Positions 39,101-50,979 of a DNA stretch of 64,000 nucleotides are shown in pieces. The DNA is from Varroa destructor (lineage: Eukaryota > Arthropoda > Arachnida > Mesostigmata > Varroidae). Where the stretch lies: positions 20,799,037 to 20,863,036 of the forward strand of contig NW_019211454.1 of the NCBI RefSeq assembly GCF_002443255.2, in the 5' to 3' direction. A program made the position numbers and the translations under genes. Within the stretch, counting starts at the first letter, position 1, and every line of letters starts with the position of its first letter. The notes under the pieces were generated by a model, which saw only the letters and a program-made list of their open reading frames with translations, was not told the origin of the DNA and did not search any database.

Positions 39101-42100
39101 TCTGCAGCACGCCATAGCAGTGTTCTCTGACGGCTGCAGGGGCTGTGTAAGAAGCCTCCTTCCTACGCGACAATCCTGTGTTCTTGTTCAGTCAGTTAGA
39201 CAAAGTCAACGTCAAGTCCATCTGCGAAATTAGGGAACAGCGGAGCACGTATGTATTATTTATTAGAAATCATTAAAATGTGTTCTGCCGTAATATACAC
39301 CAGCCGGGTATATACCTTTATTCGAACTTAAGCTCAGATGGGCTTTTTATCTTAGTTTTATTAACAGTATGACCGATTATTATTATTATGGAAATCAACG
39401 AAATGTCAAAAAGAGAAAGCAGCGCCTTTGTTAAACCTGGCTACTTTGCTTTTACAAAATAACTCGATATTATTCAATAGATAAACAAATGTATCATACA
39501 AGAAACTGAAGGACGGCACTACCGCAGAGCCTATATTAAAATATTGAAATGTATGTGATGCGGGCGAAGCTTTGTATTCCATCGATTTTTTGAATGAAAC
39601 TGGTAACGATTTGCCCTGCTGTTGTCAGGCCGTAGACGATGCACGAGAAGAGCTTCATACCAACACGTACCTACCCTTGTTTGACCAAAATTAGCCTTGT
39701 TTAGACATTAAACTCTAAAACGTGAGTAAGTACCGAGTGTAAAAATCATACAATCAGCATTATCAAGCTTTCAAAAACGGGGCCAGCATTTTGTGTAGAT
39801 TGACGCGAAGGTATCCTAACAGTAACGTGCAAGTAGTGTTTTGTAATATGACTATGGGCAAACGCAGTAAGATATTTGATTTGGTGCAATTTAAACTTAC
39901 AAAGAGATCCTCAAAAATAGCCAGTAGTATTTTTCAGTGAGTAGGTAGAGGTGAATGAATTGCATGATTGAGCTAATCTAAAAATATATATAAATCTAGA
40001 AAAAAACTTGATCGTTGTCTTTAAATGGGTTGTCTGTGTTCCTATAACAATTCGACTCGGGCTATATACTAGTGTGACAATGAGAAGCTGAGTCTGAAAG
40101 ACAGTGTCTCACGTTGTTCCAAAGCTAAACAAACGAGCCCGCTGTTATTACGTCTTTGCTAAGCAGATGTATATCGTTAAGGAGAAAGCCTATCTGTATC
40201 ATCAGGAAATTGCCTGGTCGATCGATTGCCGACGAGAACGCTCATTAGCAAAATGTCAAAGGCAACCGCAGCGTTTGTTACAGAAACTGAGTTTTATCAC
40301 AAAAGCAATCATTCGGCTGATAGTAAAAGCATACTGTAAGTGATGCAGATCTATGAAAATCTTGTTAGCGTTATTATTTGTAGCTTCTTAAGGGTGATAC
40401 TTTATCATTTCGATGTACCTACTTGTTTTGCACCCGACGATACAATGCTCCGTTCCTAGCCTAATTAAGGTTTACGAAATAGAAATAACTGACGAAAGCA
40501 GAGCACATTTGCATTCTCTAGTTTAAGAAGTGTAAAAACATATTCCGTGTGCTTGCTCGTGGTCTGGTGATTACAGTGATTTGGAGGAATAGAGGTCGTG
40601 TGTGCTTCTCCGTCAGGGAAGACGACGTCTGCTTAAGTAGAACCTTTTACGGTTATAATAGCGAGATTTACCGAAACGCAAATATCATATTTCGAAATGT
40701 CCTGCACTCGTTTATATCCACATAAGCTATACAGAACGTGCCTGCACAGCTTATTCGTCTGAAGCGTGCACCTTTCGAAGTAGGGGGTATAGCTGTTTGT
40801 GTTTGTAATAGAATACGTCTGTTTTTTCTACTAACTTCTGACCGCTATATTCACTTCTGCCAGGCCGAATCGGTTCCTGCTGTTAGAAGTTGCACGTTCG
40901 AAAAAAAGTTCGCAGTCTTCAAACCAGCATACGCAAGATATTTTACTGCAAATCGCAAGAAACGTCAACGAGACACTATTCTAACGAGTCGAAGAGCGGT
41001 ACATAGATGACGTCTATTTACGTACAATCATTAAGAGCTATTGGATCCCCGGTTAAGGGTAAGGCTCGAAACATTACTACTTTGAAAGCAAACTGGCAAT
41101 TTGGTTACTTAGTATGCAGCATACATATGCAACTACCGTACCACTACTAACTACCGTACCGATCGTATGGTTTGCGCTTTGCCATTAACTATCGTAGGTT
41201 TCTCTTAAACGAGACCCTAATGCCTATGATGTGATTCTGGGCCTGGGCGGACAAGTATGGGTGGATCTTATCGTACGTTTGCTACCCGCGCATCGAAATA
41301 TGCGTAACCGGCTTTTCTGTTGTAAACCCATTCACTGTTAGTACTGCTTCGTCGTAAGACCTGCGCGGGAAACGAACAGAATCAGAAACAAGATTCCCAA
41401 ATACGAACTAACTGTTTTACGTCATTTGACATTACGCTTTGCAATGAAGTGGCGCGCGGTGGTTCTATGAACGAAGTCGTGCTTTTCTGAACGTGCGTCA
41501 TCTCAATTCTACACAAATTTTCTCGGATCAACAGGTCCCGGTTCGTATAATGACATTACTTTCAAATCACCTTACATTGGGTGTTAATGACGCCAATACC
41601 GATGCCTTTAGCCCTGTCATTAACCGGATTCTGGTCGAAGTAGTCGATTTAGGGAAAGTAATAAAGTTCGCAACATCGGTAAAGGAAGCATCATTTCATA
41701 AATTGGCCGGTCGATAAAACTGTTTATGGTAACAGTGACTCGCGTTCAAGGAAGCCTTCGTTCATGCCTGATCGACACATCAAAATACACCGTCAGGAAG
41801 ACCACCGTCAGGAAACTGAATTGGGACCAAGACCGTCTCGGGCCTCACGAAATATGTAAACAAGTTCGCTGTCTTCCATACATAGCAGACGGGAATCTAT
41901 CGGGATTAAACGCCAAGTTGCGATATATCTTGTAGCTGTCGACATTTTCTCTATTATGTGACTTCAAGTCACGACTAGAACCGGATACGAGTAAGTAGAG
42001 CCGCATAACGCGTACAATTGTTCTTGCTTAATGGTAACATTGTTGACAATTTGAGTTGTTAATTCACTCGAAGACGCTGAGAAGCTAAGGTAACTGTTGC

Positions 42101-45100
42101 CCAGCCAAACTACTATTTCGTTAAACAAGGCGACAACGAAGAATGCGTGCATTTCAACTACGTTGCATTTACGTGCACAGATTGCCATAAGCCGCCTTGT
42201 ATTTTCTAAAACTGGTCCTAAGTAGTAATAGAACAAACATGTGCCTAGCGTTCAGGTGCCGAATCTAACTTGGAACCTACGTAACTTGCACAAAAATCAA
42301 GCTTATTTATATATATATATATGAGACATACAGAGCAACGACGTATGTATGTAAGCCATTACCGATATAGATATTCAATTTGAATATCTGAACTACAGCG
42401 AAATTCTCCGAAATACCACTGGGTTTTCACTTAGTTCTTATTAGGAATTTGAGCACTAGCTGAAGATGAAGAATCTTTTTTATGCCTAAGTCATATAGCA
42501 CGAAGACCTTTGACTTTTACCCTCTGTTTGCATTATTGAAGTAAGTCGGCGGCCATGAAGTTCCGCCGCGAAGACCGCTCTGCTGCTACTAACACGTTCG
42601 ATATAGATAGCCCGACCTTGAAGTACGTGACCAGCTTTAAGTAGCAAGGTGCAATTGAAGTAGGTAGTACATTCAAAGCTTCAGAACTCACGAACATCTC
42701 GCTCACTATCATACTTGTATCTTCCATGACGTGGACAGTGTAACAATTCTAACTAGATAAATACCGTTGAATATTTGAGAAATCTTAACAATAAATCTAT
42801 TAGCTATGGTGATATTTGCGCATGCGCTACTGCACTATTATTTTTCAAACAAATACAAAACATCTAAAACGGTAGTACAACACTCCAGTGTTGACGCCAC
42901 ATATCTTTTATCAAAAATCCACAGAACAGGTTGTGGTAATGTATATTTCGCTGTGTATCGCTATAGAATTAAATCTACGGGTCGCCAAAATTTGCTCGTC
43001 AACGACTGTTTTACAGAATTGCAAGGAAGCGTTATACAGCTAAAGGAGCTTTTATGCGGATCCTTAGTTCTATTTTAACCTCGCCTAGAAACTTTCGTTT
43101 GCCTGAATAAAGGACGGTATCAGCCAAACGTTCGCCCAGGCACATCTTGCATAACTTTATCTGTCTCATATCGACCTGACCAACGGTGCTGTGTAGTTTA
43201 GTAGTATACCTCACAAAATACTTTTCAAGTACTTCAATATTTTAGATCGTGAATTGTGCTCGTCACCGTTCCATACACATTGATTGGTCTTCGTATAGCC
43301 CTATAAGCGAAAATCGAAAAGAGTTAAATCACAGAGCGGAAGTGGTCACTGCATAAAATGACCACCGCACAGAGAAGTCAGCTAGCCTCAGGGCAGATTG
43401 ATTGTTTCCCGAGCGGTGTGGCAAGTTGCCGCCTTTTATTGAGACCAAGTTTCGGTTTATAAGAAACATAAGACACTTGAGGAGCGTCAGCTTAGTTGAT
43501 TTCCCATTTCGATAGTAAACTCTCATAAACGACTCACTCAGTTCCAAACTGTATGGTCGCATAATCACAAACCGTAAATCCTCGTGCTTTGCATAGCTTA
43601 TGAGTACAGGATAGGGTATCTAAACTGAATTTTTATAAAAACGTAATTTGAAAATCGTTATTAGAACTGCATATACATAAAAAGACGCGGATAATTTAAC
43701 TTCTGCCTGTTCAATGTAATTATCACCCATCGTGATTACAGCTTTAATTAAACCGTTCACAGGCCTTATTAAGAGTCCTGTTTTCATTTTTGCGAGTGCC
43801 CTTTTTGACAGTACGACTAAGCAGGTCGACCCTGTCATGCCAAAATCTATTGGGCCTTCGTTCAATAACGCTCTATACATCGTAATTCAACGGGTTCAAA
43901 GCTAGGCTCTCCGGCAAGAATAGGTGCTTATTCCAGAACACGCTCATGTTCGCAAACAGCCAATTGTGCACTAACCGAGGAATACTTCCCGGTACCATCT
44001 TGGTAAGAAACGTGTAGTCTACCTTCAGGTACTTCAGCTATTGCAACAGTTCGAACACATGCAGATAAACTTTTTTATTTATACATTTGTTTGATACATT
44101 ATATAAAGACGCTGGTTAAGAGGATAAGCAACATTTCGATGAGAACCAATAGTGCTTCAAACGCCTGGAACGCGTATGGACGTGGGGTGTGACAGGACGC
44201 TCTGCTCGCAAAACGCACGACCTTACTGACATGCTCGAGACGCGGCTTCTATCGAAAATGCCAACGAACAATAGCTTTAGCCCTATATTTTCCAGATTCG
44301 GAACCTTATAGTATATACCAATATGTGAATATGGTTGCAGCAAAAAGTACCGATCGTTCACTTCTACAAGACCCGAATCAATTCGTGAGTAACCCAACTG
44401 CCTTTTTGCATAGCCATTTTCAAACATTCACCGCTTTTTAAGTTGATCGAGGACAAATCCACTAAGAAAAGCAACTAACTCTATATTATACGCACAATGA
44501 CGGTAACGCGGCCGTATTCTTGACATTATTAAAACATGCCCATTAATGACTACGGAAGCCTGTGTGTACTCGACCCTCCGCAGTGCAGCACCAACTCACT
44601 GCTTTATGAACGGCTATCAAAACGACATTGGCCTGACGCACTCAACATCATTCAGCCTCTCGGTCAGCCATCAAAAGTTTCAACTTGAACGAATCTAACA
44701 AACCCGTCCGTCCGCTTACAATGGAATGGACATCAAAAGAAGAGTAGGTTCTTTCAGGCAAATAAAAAAAATACCTGTCCAGCTTGTGGATTTGATGCCG
44801 CTTGGCCATCATAGCTGACTGTACAATATATGGACTGCAGCGCCGTGTTCGAATATCTTTTGTAACAAACCAGACGGATTCATATGGAGCTGTGTATAAA
44901 GTTTGAGGTGTTGTTTATTAATCCACTGCGCTGTAGTTTTGTTCTTAAGCGTGGCTTCGTCATACCATAGCCTCATACGTTTATACATGTTGAATATCGT
45001 TTGATAGCACCCGCGGAGAACTGGCCCCATCCAACATAGATGCATTACTAAAACTTAACGTTACCGTTCAGCCGCTCGTATCGTTAGAACCAAACTTTTT

Positions 45101-46034
45101 GCCGCTATTACCGCTTCTATACTACAGACATACTTTCTCTTTATATATGTATATATTCTTCGTTTATTCATCATTTATATCCAGTTAGCAATAAATGCAA
45201 TGGCGTTGACTCTAGTAGTATACGAAGCGCCGTTCTACCGCTAGTTACATTGTCTATCTACAAATGAGGCAGTAGCGCAGAGAGACGCGACGACGCTTCT
45301 GATAATAGCAGACTGAAGTAATATTGAAGCAAGGCAGTGACATTGTTGAAATTAAAATACAGTCAACTATTACACATATATCTACGAAGTGACAAATAAG
45401 GCTGAACTATTTTTCTGACTCACCTATGTGTCAAGGTTCCATCCACCACGGAAGCCACACGTATTTACATAGTCTATAATGTAAGGATTTCCAATCAAGA
45501 AGAACTTGACTCGACTTTCTCAGCGCTTGTTACAATGCTCACTAACGATGCAACACGGACACGAGTCCTTTTATGCTTCTTCAATGAAGAAATTTGGTAC
45601 CTACTCTCGTTTACTTCGTAGCTTCACCTTTTTCCACTAGTTATTGTTTGCAGCATGACTTGTCTGGCACCACAATCGTTCGTTCAGCACGATCAGTAGT
45701 TCAATTATCTGATTTGCTACGTACGACAAAAAAAATTACTCTGGTTGTTATCAGGTCGGCTAGGGTAAACGTGCACGACGCACGCGATCTGTTTCCTTGG
45801 TTTATTACTGCTAGTACTGCTGCTACCGCCAATACTGCTGTAGATCGAATAAGCTAGTGGACTGCGGCTGTTCGAGCTGGAAGGCCGTGCTCATGTGGCC
45901 TGGGTAGACTACCACCGAGGTTTCTAATTCGTTCGCTAACTAACTGCTGCTTTGGTCCGTCGGTCGATCGGTCCGTCGGTTTCTGCCGGGCTCAGACCCT
46001 CTGCTGCTACTGCTGCTGCTCAAACTACACTCAC

Positions 46035-46048
46035 CGGCCGAAGCGCAT
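46035..46048 (-). CDS. Candidate first coding segment of the kinase (weak)
   Basis: On the minus strand ATG CGC TTC GGC CG is followed by a strong donor, gtgagtgt. Its two leftover bases plus the first base of the exon at 32594 make an arginine codon, giving MRFGR followed by CSCSSSS in the correct frame. The phase match has a one-in-three chance of being accidental, the ATG is not the only option, and the upstream sequence stays open for many codons in the same frame. I list it because the kinase must have an exon upstream of 32594 and this is the best donor I noticed in a suitable GC-rich setting. Confidence 0.2.
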
Positions 46049-46730
46049 GTGAGAGAGGACGGCGGGTAGGTTTGCTGAGTGAGGGCCACTGAATCTACTA
46101 GTTTGTCTATAGCTAGGTAAAACGAAGAGCACAGGTTTGAGGCATTCAACCAGTTAACATACGAAAGCTGCTTGTAGGTCGAGAAAGCTCGGTCACCTGC
46201 TTAAGCAACAAGTCACCACGTGATTATACTGGGTGAAAATAAAAATGCCAGCAGAACTGAGTGACAGGATGAATAAGCAGGTGTTACGTGTGTATCGCTG
46301 CGGAAGACAACACACATGCGCGACAGGTAACGAAGAATAGGTTACTCCGTAGACTTCTTCCTCTAAGCGAAATCGAGTTGATCAGCTTCTAGCCGAAAAC
46401 GTCCATTTACGCTTAGATTGACTGCATTTATAACTGCATTGTTGTAACCGTCACGGTAGAGTACAAATTTTGATGACGTCATCGATTGAAGTGCCCACTA
46501 TGTAATTATGGGGCCTATTTATTAGGAGCAGGTATGAAAACCTTTATGTCGATAAAAAAAAATTAATGATTACTTATAATCGTAACTACATCTGGTCATC
46601 TCCAACTTCATGAGGAATAACTAACGCCCAAAAAATGACACGCATAACTGATGTTCAAGATAAACACAGCAGCATCCAGTCCCATATAACTATATAATAT
46701 AAATAAGAGCGTGATTGCCTATATTTATAA

Positions 46731-46771
46731 ATACACACGAAGACGTACACTTGGTACGTCTTCGTGTGTAT
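46731..46771. repeat. Perfect 18-bp inverted repeat with 5-nt loop
   Basis: The arms atacacacgaagacgtac (46731-46748) and gtacgtcttcgtgtgtat (46754-46771) are perfect reverse complements around acttg. The flanks do not pair. It lies about 0.7 kb upstream of the candidate first kinase exon in gene orientation. As with the hairpin at 33.6 kb, either a structured RNA or a template-switch quasi-palindrome is possible. Confidence 0.9.
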
Positions 46772-47886
46772 CTTTACACTAAGTCTCTTATTCCTATTTA
46801 AATCGACACTTCGGTAATTGTTACAACATTCTTACTCTCTGCTTGGTGACAATAATCCCCAGTAATTAAGTCCTTGGCGTAGCACAGTTATGGTCACGGA
46901 GCAGAGCATAGCGAAACAGCTGCATCCTCCTATCGTTTCTTGTTTTGAAAATACTTTACGTTTAGCTTAAGGAGTTTTTCAGATGGGAAATGGTTGCTGA
47001 CAGATGAACATTTCATAAAGTTACCATCTCGTCCAGTCTTCTACTAAACGACTACTCTTCTTTACGAATTACCTAGGTAGAATACAAGTTTTTCCAGGTA
47101 TGCTTATGGGCGCATGATCATGATACCCAAAGGATAAATTCTACGGTTTGTATATATATTAGAATGAATCGATTACTGTAATATAGGTTGAATATATACG
47201 TCGACGACTATATAAACGCTAAACAAGCGGGCATTCGGCCCTGCGGGCCGACTACACGGCTGGGCTGGTTTGCCTTATTTCAGCGGCAATCGTGGAATTG
47301 CAAAAGACGAGAGACTGGATTCCGGTTTGCCGTTTTTTTTGTAGTTTCTAACAAACTGAAAGGGCAGGTGTCTTCAGCTTGGATAGTAGACCAAGTGATT
47401 AGAATCTTCTGCAACGGACTAGCGATGGCCCCAGGGGCAAATCTTGCGGCGGATGCAACAGTATTTACTCGCCGTTGCTTAGGTGTGATACGCCCTGGAG
47501 GTCGTCTCCGGGGCGAGTAACTGGCATGTATTAAAATAAAAATTGAGCGAAACCTGTTCCCTTGACGGGAACGGCCTTCTTGAGAAGCTTTTCGAATGTC
47601 TGAGAGCAAAAGCATAGTTCTTCGAAGATTTCATTAGTTACTTCCAACCGACCTCATATGACGCTTTGATTTATGCTGTTATATGCTAAGATGACGAAAA
47701 CGATCGGCTCGTGGACGGCGCTAACGTCGTGTTACTACTGCGGAGCTCGCAGGTACTTCCAAGTCAACTACCCGTCGGGCGCCAGGTCATCTATCGGAAC
47801 TAACACCGCGTCGAAGGTTGAGATTGACGTCAAATTAAACGACGTTGGATTAGTGTGGGCAGCTCTGGATATTGGCTCTATGTCAC

Positions 47887-47919
47887 ACGTTTAGATAGAA
47901 CACGGTTCTACCTAAACGT
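47887..47919. repeat. Imperfect hairpin with 3-nt loop
   Basis: Stem acgtttag/ctaaacgt (8 bp), one A-C mismatch, then tagaac/gttcta (6 bp) around a loop of acg. It overlaps the end of the open frame ending at 47894. Confidence 0.6.
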
Positions 47920-48340
47920 CGTAAACTCAGTTTTTGCAGCACAGCGAGTTCGGATCGCCAAGGGGGCCGTTAAATTCGTCAGTTGCAGATATCGTATCCT
48001 CTTATGGGTGTCATGATGACATAGTATCAAGTGCTTTCTATAGTTTATCTAAATCACTTCTTCTAGGTAGGTTTCTTTGATTTCGAAAGAGAAGTCGATA
48101 AGACGCAAGGTTGCTTAGTGTCAATTATATTCTAATCGATAAGCTATGCTGGTTACAGTCTTGCAAGTAATTGGCTTTTTTAAAAGGCTGGAAAAGCAGT
48201 CAACAATGAGCCTTTTGGGTAGTAAGCATACAACGTTTCCGTCAACTACTGGTCCGAACTATGTATGTTGCATTTTTCTTATGCATGTAAGCTTAAATAT
48301 AGACATCACTATGGATGCTTTAAGTAAAGTATATCACCTT

Positions 48341-48377
48341 CATTGCAGCTTCACATACCTGCAGGGAAGCTGCAATG
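48341..48377. repeat. 12-bp inverted repeat with 13-nt loop
   Basis: The arms cattgcagcttc (48341-48352) and gaagctgcaatg (48366-48377) are reverse complements. It is an isolated stem in intergenic DNA. Confidence 0.6.
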
Positions 48378-49491
48378 GTCCTATGAGAAATCGCCTACTC
48401 CGATATGATCCCAGTACGTCAAACTGTGGGTATTTTTAGAATCTTATATTAAAGGTACCTCAAGCAAAAGTACCTCAAGTTATGTTTTGGTAGGCATTAC
48501 GAAGGCGGAATAAGAGTATCTTAAGAATTTAGATTAGGCACTTGAAAAGTTCAAGTTAATAGTTATTGTTTATGATAGACTGTATCTATAATAATACCTA
48601 AAACGATAAAATGTGCTCAAAACCATAAGCGTGATACTTAAATAGTATGGTATGTTCTGCATCTATAATTCACTGATCGAGTGCGCTGATAGACAAAGGC
48701 TCCATCGGCAGTGGTAGCCTTATTCGTAGACACGATACATGAGTGGCTGGTAGATAATATGCTAGAATCAGTGAATTAGGTAAGTCACGATATGTCTTAC
48801 TCTTTTTCCAGGCGAAGTTGGTCACTGCATCTGCCCAATAAAATTACAGCTCAACAGCGCCCATTTTCAATTCGTGATCGCAAGTAAATCATTGATGCAC
48901 GTCTGTCTTCTTTAAGCCAAGCGTTATGTTTTTTGATAAATAGTGGCGCGTCACCGTGATCAGTCTGTTCCTTATTGAAGCATAGAGATTCATATGACGC
49001 AGTAAAAAAAATACATACTGAATAACGTTTACTAAAACGAAGCAAATCCGCAGTGATACCTCGCCAATTAGCACAGAGAAGCGTCTACGGTTTTTCGAAG
49101 GGATCAAAAGCTATGATTCGATGGTTACTTCACGCATCCGCAATAAGTTCCTAAGGAAGACTAGAAGATTTTTAGGCATACCTGTCCGAGCTAACTTAGC
49201 AAGCGCAGCGTCTCTTAACGTCATTTTTAATGATGATTGGAAGTTGACGCGTAAAGCATAAATATAAACCAACACGCGAGTTATGTCGCTTTCAGGAAGT
49301 CACCTAACGCTTTTATTATGCAATAAAACATTGTTTTAGTATGCCTACGGAATTACTGTACATCGTTATCTAGGGGATTACGTCACAAGCACACTTCATA
49401 CTATGAAGATCCGCAAGCTTGAGGTCAGATCTCTGTGAAAATCAGGAGATCGATGCCAGTTGAAACGTAATATAACCAGAGCTATAGATTT

Positions 49492-49915
49492 TCAAATTTT
49501 AGCCGCACAAAAGTGAAAATATCTGTAACGGCCGCGTAGTCGGCTAATCTGCCTGTTTTTCACGTATGCAAGGATTTCCCCCATTCTGTTGGAGTCAGAA
49601 TTATTGCCTAGCTTATGAGATCGTGAGAGGTGTCCTTCGGCATCGCGCAGTGTCCTTTGTGCTTGTTTCTTAGTTTCATTGAGCCCATCTTCTTTGTTCC
49701 GTTGCGTCTCGCACGCTGCTCTAAAAAATGTACCTGTTGATGAAACATACCGTTGTCCAACTCGTGTGGCCTGCGTGCGCGTACTTCTAGCTGGTCCTGC
49801 TGGCCTCGGAATTTCAAACTTTTGCTGCTTTGCCTTGACAGATAGAGGCAAAAGTTCTACTGCCTATCTTAAGTTTTACTGTGAAAAATTTTTATGCTCC
49901 GAGTGGCTATTGTAG
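49492..49915 (-). other. Charged open frames, possible decayed coding sequence
   Basis: Two overlapping minus-strand frames are long for their setting. One (about 49492-49851) contains CETQRNKEDGLNETKKQAQR and RTLRDAEGHLSRS, like a coiled coil. The other (about 49608-49817) contains QQDQLEVRARRPHELDN and QQVHFLEQRARRN. Both look more protein-like than typical chance frames, but neither has a recognised domain, splice partner or clear start. A pseudogene or transposon fragment with a frameshift is possible. Upstream in the same orientation is a GCCGAC repeat near 49931-49950. Confidence 0.25.
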
Positions 49916-50947
49916 CCACCTTCTGGACGGTGCCGGCGTCGGCGTCGGCGTTGTTTTTTATAATTCCTTAATCCGCGTTGCCGATTAAGTACTTGTAAAC
50001 TCCGATAAAGAAAAACCATCTTTTCTCGAAAGCTTCTTAAAAGTCTCGTCTTTGAATTTGTACTCCGGATGCAGTTAAATAAAGTGAATGAGCATCAGGA
50101 TCATTTTCCTGTGAGCACTTGCTGAAGTCAGAAACATTTTGTGTCAGCGTTTCTTGTCTAGAGTTTAGATATCTCCTTCACCAGGGCTACTGGGAGAGCG
50201 GTGGAATAGATGTTGCTCAACACTAGGCTAATTTGTGCTGCCTTCAGTGTTTTAGTGGATGGATGGGCATATGGGCGGATGGTATATGCAAGACCGAGTA
50301 ACAAACCTCCCAGCTACTGGCATATTAACATGATTCAATAATGTATACCTCATTTTTTCGTCCATTGATTACGAAGTAACTGAAGGCAATCTTGAAAATA
50401 AAGGATGCAGTAAAAACGATAAACACGAAGTACAATAGGTATGTTAAAAAGGTGACACTCCTGTAAGGGTTACACGTTCTAACATTTTAGTTAAATAAAT
50501 AGGTATCGTTATATTTTTTGGTTTGTCTGGCCTGTCTAACTGCTGAAGGCACATATGCCTGGCAGAAAGTAGGTTTACAGCTGGATAGGCCGACAAAAGG
50601 TAGGAAAGGACCCTCCGTGATCGCCAGATCTTACTGCAGTGACTTTTGTGAAAGACAATATCTTTGTAGTGTGATCAAAATACACCACTAAGATGGAAAC
50701 GTATACTGCGTATGCCCAAGAAATGATCGATAAGAAGCTATGCGCCAGAATATCTCTGAGTGTTTTTGGCAGATTATATCAATGTAAGCATAGGTGGCGA
50801 TAGTGCCTACCTTATACGCTGCGATATCTAAACAGTAGGGTTGTGCTTGTGAAATAATAAACACATTCGACAGTAATAATAAATATTATTAGCACACCTT
50901 TTTGGCATGTAAATATTGCGTACCTCTACTTCAATGGTAAGCACATA

Positions 50948-50948
<1 letters not shown>

Positions 50949-50976
<28 letters not shown>
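50949..50976. repeat. TA dinucleotide repeat
   Basis: A short TA run in intergenic sequence, with a similar short one at 55527-55545 and another at 56956-56990. Confidence 0.9.

Positions 50977-50979
<3 letters not shown>

Larger units (their letters stand above)
32595..46034 (-). other. Probable 5' kinase intron or upstream region
   Basis: If the candidate first exon at 46035 is correct this is a 13,440-bp intron; otherwise it is upstream intron or intergenic sequence of unknown extent. It holds a perfect hairpin (33637-33690), a dispersed repeat copy (36026-36100) and short inverted repeats. A minus frame at about 33384-33500 ends HQPSSTESKLDKILQK.. with G/C-ending codons but lacks a suitable donor. 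No other gene was recognised. Confidence 0.4.
45850..47950. other. GC-richer zone, possible promoter/5' region of the kinase gene
   Basis: Sequence here is richer in G, C and CpG than on either side, with GTCGGTC/GTCCGTCGG near-repeats at about 45956-45980 and a CTGCTG run near 46000-46020. Open frames at plus 47188-47520, plus 47673-47894 and minus 45940-46149 have many codons ending in G or C but resemble nothing known. Lying at the 5' side of the minus-strand kinase gene, a promoter-associated CpG-rich zone is the simplest reading, though no TATA or initiator element stands out. Confidence 0.3.

Noticed and set aside
41790..41816. Tandem repeat of caccgtcaggaa
   Set aside because: Only two short copies; too little to support a functional or repeat-family claim.
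42369..42389. 10-bp AT-rich palindrome agatattcaa/ttgaatatct
   Set aside because: It is short and AT-rich, so it is expected by chance in 64 kb.
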